From Sphingomonadales bacterium (lineage in GTDB: Bacteria; Pseudomonadota; Alphaproteobacteria; Sphingomonadales; Sphingomonadaceae), in the NCBI GenBank assembly GCA_018971065.1, contig JAGWVC010000051.1:1-27338 (forward strand): 27,338 nucleotides of DNA, read 5' to 3'. The position numbers were made by a program, and so were the translations under genes. Every line of letters starts with the position of its first letter. The stretch's first letter is position 1. A model generated the notes under the pieces. That model was not told where the DNA came from, did not search any database, and saw only the letters and a program-made list of their open reading frames with translations. This document shows, one piece after another, positions 24,706-27,338 of the stretch.

Positions 24706-25086
24706 ATGTTCATCTTCCTGATGGTCGTCCAGGCGCTGATCGGCGCTGCGCTGGTGGGGGTCATCCTTATCCAGAAGTCGGAAGGTGGCGGGCTCGGCGT
24801 CGGCGGCAGCCCGGCGGGCCTGATGTCGGCGCGCGGCGCGGCCGATTTTCTCACGCGGTCCACCGCCGTCCTTGCCACCCTGTTCGTGGTCTTCGCCATT
24901 CTGCTGGCAGCGCTGGCGGTGAAGCAGGGTTCGGGCGAATCGGTCGATACCTCGCTGCAGCGTGCCGCCCCGGTTGATCCGCTGGGCAGCGCTGCCCAGC
25001 CCGGCGCGGCCCCGGCTACGGCGCCGGCGGCCCCCGCTGCATCGTCGGCCCCGGCCGATCCGCTGGCGGGCGCGGCAAAGAAGTAA
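24706..25086 (+). CDS. secG: Preprotein translocase subunit SecG
   Basis: This 126-residue inner-membrane subunit of SecYEG has two membrane segments (about 3-22 and 52-72) joined by the typical loop QKSEGGGLGVGG with SPAGLMSARGAADFLTR. Behind the second segment is a long Ala/Pro-rich tail (about 80-126), common in alphaproteobacterial SecG. The ATG at 24706 was chosen because it opens the first membrane segment and AAGGA lies eight bases before it; earlier in-frame codons have no such signal. tpiA-secG-pyrG is a common gene order in alphaproteobacteria. Confidence 0.94.
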   Translation: MFIFLMVVQALIGAALVGVILIQKSEGGGLGVGGSPAGLMSARGAADFLTRSTAVLATLFVVFAILLAALAVKQGSGESVDTSLQRAAPVDPLGSAAQPGAAPATAPAAPAASSAPADPLAGAAKK

Positions 25087-25254
25087 GCCATTCGGGGGCG
25101 TCCGCTCGCGGACGAACAGGGAATTCACAGGCTGGTCAGCCCGGTGCGACGCAATCGTGCCGGCGATCGGCGATTTTCAGTTGTGGAAGAATCGGAGCGT
25201 GCCCGTTTCGGGTGCTTGCTCCGGTCGGCAGGCAAGGACTAAGGCTCGATTCCC

Positions 25255-26886
25255 ATGGCGCGGTTCATTTTCATCACCGGCGGCGTGGTCTCATCGCTCG
25301 GCAAGGGACTCATGGCGGCCAGCCTGGCGGCACTGCTTCAGGCGCGCGGATTCCGGGTCCGCATCCGCAAGTTCGACCCCTACCTGAATGTCGATCCGGG
25401 CACGATGAGTCCTTACCAGCACGGCGAAGTGTTCGTCACCGACGACGGTGCCGAGACCGATCTGGACCTGGGCCATTACGAGCGTTTCACCGGCGTTTCC
25501 GCGCGCCAGGCCGACAACATCACCTCCGGCCGGGTCTATCGCGACATCATCGCCAAGGAACGTCGCGGCGATTATCTGGGCGCCACCGTGCAGGTCATCC
25601 CGCACGTCACCGATGCCATCAAGGCTTTCGCGCTGGCCGATACCGATGACCTCGATTTCGTGCTGTGCGAGATCGGCGGCACCGTCGGCGACATCGAAGG
25701 GCTGCCGTTCATCGAGGCGCTGCGCCAGCTTCGCAATGAACTGGGGCGTGAGCAGACCTGTTCGGTCCACGTCACGCTGGTGCCCTACATCGCCGCTGCC
25801 GGCGAACTGAAGACCAAGCCGACCCAGCATTCGGTGCGTGAGATGACCGGCCTGGGCATCCAGCCCGACATCCTGCTGTGCCGCTGCGAACACCCGCTGC
25901 CCGAAGGCGAACGCGCCAAGATCGCGCTGTTCTGCAACGTCCGCAAGCAGGCGGTGATCCCCGCGCTGGACGCGCCCAGCATCTATGCGGTGCCGCTGCA
26001 ATACCACGCCGAAGGTCTGGACAGCGAGGTGCTCCACCACTTCGGCATGACCGCGCCGGCACCCGACCTGGCCCGCTGGGATGACATCATGGAGCGCTGG
26101 CAGGCGCCCGAGGGCGAAGTCACGATCGGCGTTGTCGGCAAGTACGTGGTGCTGCAGGATGCCTACAAGAGCCTGAACGAGGCGCTGGTCCACGGCGGAC
26201 TGGCCAACCGGGTGAAGGTTCGCATCAAGTGGATCGACGCCGAGATCTTCGAGCAGCCCGATGCCGAGATCGCCGCGCATCTCGAACCGATGCACGCCAT
26301 CCTCGTGCCCGGCGGGTTCGGCGAGCGCGGCACCGAAGGCAAGATCGCCGCGGTGCGCTTCGCGCGCGAACGCAAGGTGCCGTTCTTCGGCATCTGCCTG
26401 GGGATGCAGATGGCCTGCATCGAGGGCGCGCGAAACACGGCGGGAATCGCTGCCGCCTCGTCCACCGAATTCGGCGAGACCACCGAACCGGTGGTCGGCA
26501 TCATCACCGAATGGATGGGCAAGGAAGGGCTGGAGCAACGCGCGGCCGGCGGCGATCTGGGCGGCACCATGCGCCTGGGTGCCTACGATGCGACGCTGGC
26601 CGGCAACAGCCACGTGGCTGCCATCTACGGCACCACCGAGATTTCGGAACGGCATCGCCACCGCTATGAAGTCAACGCGCACTATCGCGAGCCGCTGGAG
26701 AAGGGCGGGCTGGTGTTCTCCGGTATGTCGCCCGATGGCCTGCTTCCCGAAATCGTCGAGCGGCCGGATCATCCCTGGTTCGTCGGCGTGCAGTTCCATC
26801 CCGAACTGAAGAGCCGCCCGTTCGAACCGCATCCGCTGTTCAAGGGCTTCATCGCCGCCGCGTTGCAACAGGCCCGCCTGGTCTGA
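25255..26886 (+). CDS. pyrG: CTP synthase
   Basis: This 543-residue two-domain enzyme aminates UTP to CTP with glutamine and ATP. The N-terminal synthetase domain (1-265) opens with [15 protein letters not shown] (P-loop) and has [16 protein letters not shown] and [11 protein letters not shown]. The C-terminal glutaminase domain has C381 (FFGICLGMQ), H515 and E517 ([11 protein letters not shown]). The length is normal and all key residues are present. ATG at 25255 follows a 168-base spacer after secG, so it may have its own promoter. It is the last gene on the right of the window. Confidence 0.98.
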   Translation: MARFIFITGGVVSSLGKGLMAASLAALLQARGFRVRIRKFDPYLNVDPGTMSPYQHGEVFVTDDGAETDLDLGHYERFTGVSARQADNITSGRVYRDIIAKERRGDYLGATVQVIPHVTDAIKAFALADTDDLDFVLCEIGGTVGDIEGLPFIEALRQLRNELGREQTCSVHVTLVPYIAAAGELKTKPTQHSVREMTGLGIQPDILLCRCEHPLPEGERAKIALFCNVRKQAVIPALDAPSIYAVPLQYHAEGLDSEVLHHFGMTAPAPDLARWDDIMERWQAPEGEVTIGVVGKYVVLQDAYKSLNEALVHGGLANRVKVRIKWIDAEIFEQPDAEIAAHLEPMHAILVPGGFGERGTEGKIAAVRFARERKVPFFGICLGMQMACIEGARNTAGIAAASSTEFGETTEPVVGIITEWMGKEGLEQRAAGGDLGGTMRLGAYDATLAGNSHVAAIYGTTEISERHRHRYEVNAHYREPLEKGGLVFSGMSPDGLLPEIVERPDHPWFVGVQFHPELKSRPFEPHPLFKGFIAAALQQARLV

Positions 26887-27199
26887 GGGGGCGATACGGA
26901 CGTTGATTTCGTATCCGTAGCGGAAGCGAAGTCCCCGATGCGCCCGTCCACAGTGCGGCTGTCATGATTTTGCGGTAATATCCGCTTGTTTTTGCATACT
27001 AACTCTTGTGCAATTTGCGCCAATGGCCGATACCGGCCACAGCAATTTGGGCTGCTGACGGGCTTGTCACTAAATATGAAAAATTTTGGGATTTTGTGGT
27101 TAAATTTGGACAGGCTTGCAGTAAATTATTGACATTGGCCTGCTAAGGCTGCTTTCGCATCGGCCGTGATTGGAGGGCCTGCCGGCTTCTTCGCCATCG
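26887..27199. other. AT-richer non-coding stretch after pyrG
   Basis: I see no gene here. The stretch 26960-27140 is much richer in A and T than the rest of the window. It holds a hairpin TGGCCG/CGGCCA (27024-27039), two copies of GCAATTTG (27010 and 27042) and a TTGACA (27129-27134) without a matching -10. A weak dyad TACGGA...TCCGTA just after pyrG may help to end its transcript. Confidence 0.55.
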
Positions 27200-27338
27200 C
27201 CAAATTCGGGCCTTGGCCAAATTCGGGCCTTGGCCAAATTCGGGCCTTGGCCAAATTCGGGCCTTGGCCAAATTCGGGCCTTGGCCAAATTCGGGCCTTG
27301 GCCAAATTCGGGCCTTGGCCAAATTCGGGCCTTGGCCA
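27200..27338. repeat. Perfect 17-bp tandem repeat array running off the window
   Basis: The unit CCAAATTCGGGCCTTGG is repeated head to tail, eight full identical copies from 27200 to 27335, and the ninth begins at 27336 and is cut by the window end. Each junction makes the palindrome TTGGCCAA. Because 17 is not a multiple of three and the unit has no stop in any frame, long artificial open frames arise on both strands; the minus-strand one down to 27100 is not considered a gene. Confidence 0.95.

Noticed and set aside
27100..27288. Minus-strand open frame encoding a repeated peptide
   Set aside because: It arises because the 17-bp unit lacks stops in all frames. It begins with TTG, has no ribosome binding site and no recognisable domain.
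27200..27338. CRISPR array or plasmid-type iterons
   Set aside because: The repeats are contiguous without spacers, so it is not CRISPR. Iteron origins usually have about 22-bp periods and a rep gene nearby; here the period is 17 and the neighbours are chromosomal housekeeping genes.

Overview
The window is GC-rich chromosomal DNA of an alphaproteobacterium, most likely a sphingomonad (Novosphingobium or Sphingomonas type). This assignment is an inference from protein character, long-chain polyprenyl synthase and Sec gene sets, the ppiD-trpE-trpG-trpD order and sphingomonad-style extragenic palindromes. No rRNA or other taxonomic marker is present.

Layout. 1-1188: the 3' part of a secreted, repeat-built surface protein. 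1201-4641 (minus): a three-gene module kaiC-kaiB-HWE histidine kinase, with no kaiA. 4950-5026 (minus): tRNA-Pro(GGG). 5309-8292 (plus): yajC-secD-secF. 8345-10844 (minus): a secreted PepSY protein, an OmpR/PhoP-type response regulator and its membrane sensor kinase. 10996-14608 (plus): a Uup-type ABC-F ATPase, an XRE regulator and a family-4 glycosyltransferase. 14711-16918: the hybrid-cluster protein gene hcp, divergent from an NsrR-like Rrf2 regulator, with a perfect FNR-type box and a degenerate NsrR-like site between them. 16925-18421: an AroQ chorismate mutase and a divergent polyprenyl diphosphate synthase. 18487-23507 (minus): ppiD-trpE-trpG-trpD. 23805-26886 (plus): tpiA, secG and pyrG. 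26887-27338: an AT-richer non-coding stretch that ends in a perfect 17-bp tandem repeat running off the window.

How the genes fit together. Most are housekeeping: protein export (YajC, SecD, SecF, SecG, PpiD), chorismate flow into tryptophan and phenylalanine/tyrosine, quinone side chain, glycolysis and CTP synthesis. Three regulatory units stand out: the KaiA-less Kai clock or timer with its own kinase, the PepSY/response regulator/sensor operon, and the nitrosative-stress unit hcp/nsrR.

The least ordinary parts are the KaiC with a long C-terminal coiled coil coupled to KaiB and a GTG-overlapping HWE kinase, the hcp/nsrR control region, and the 17-bp array. I did not find convincing evidence of a wholly new system.
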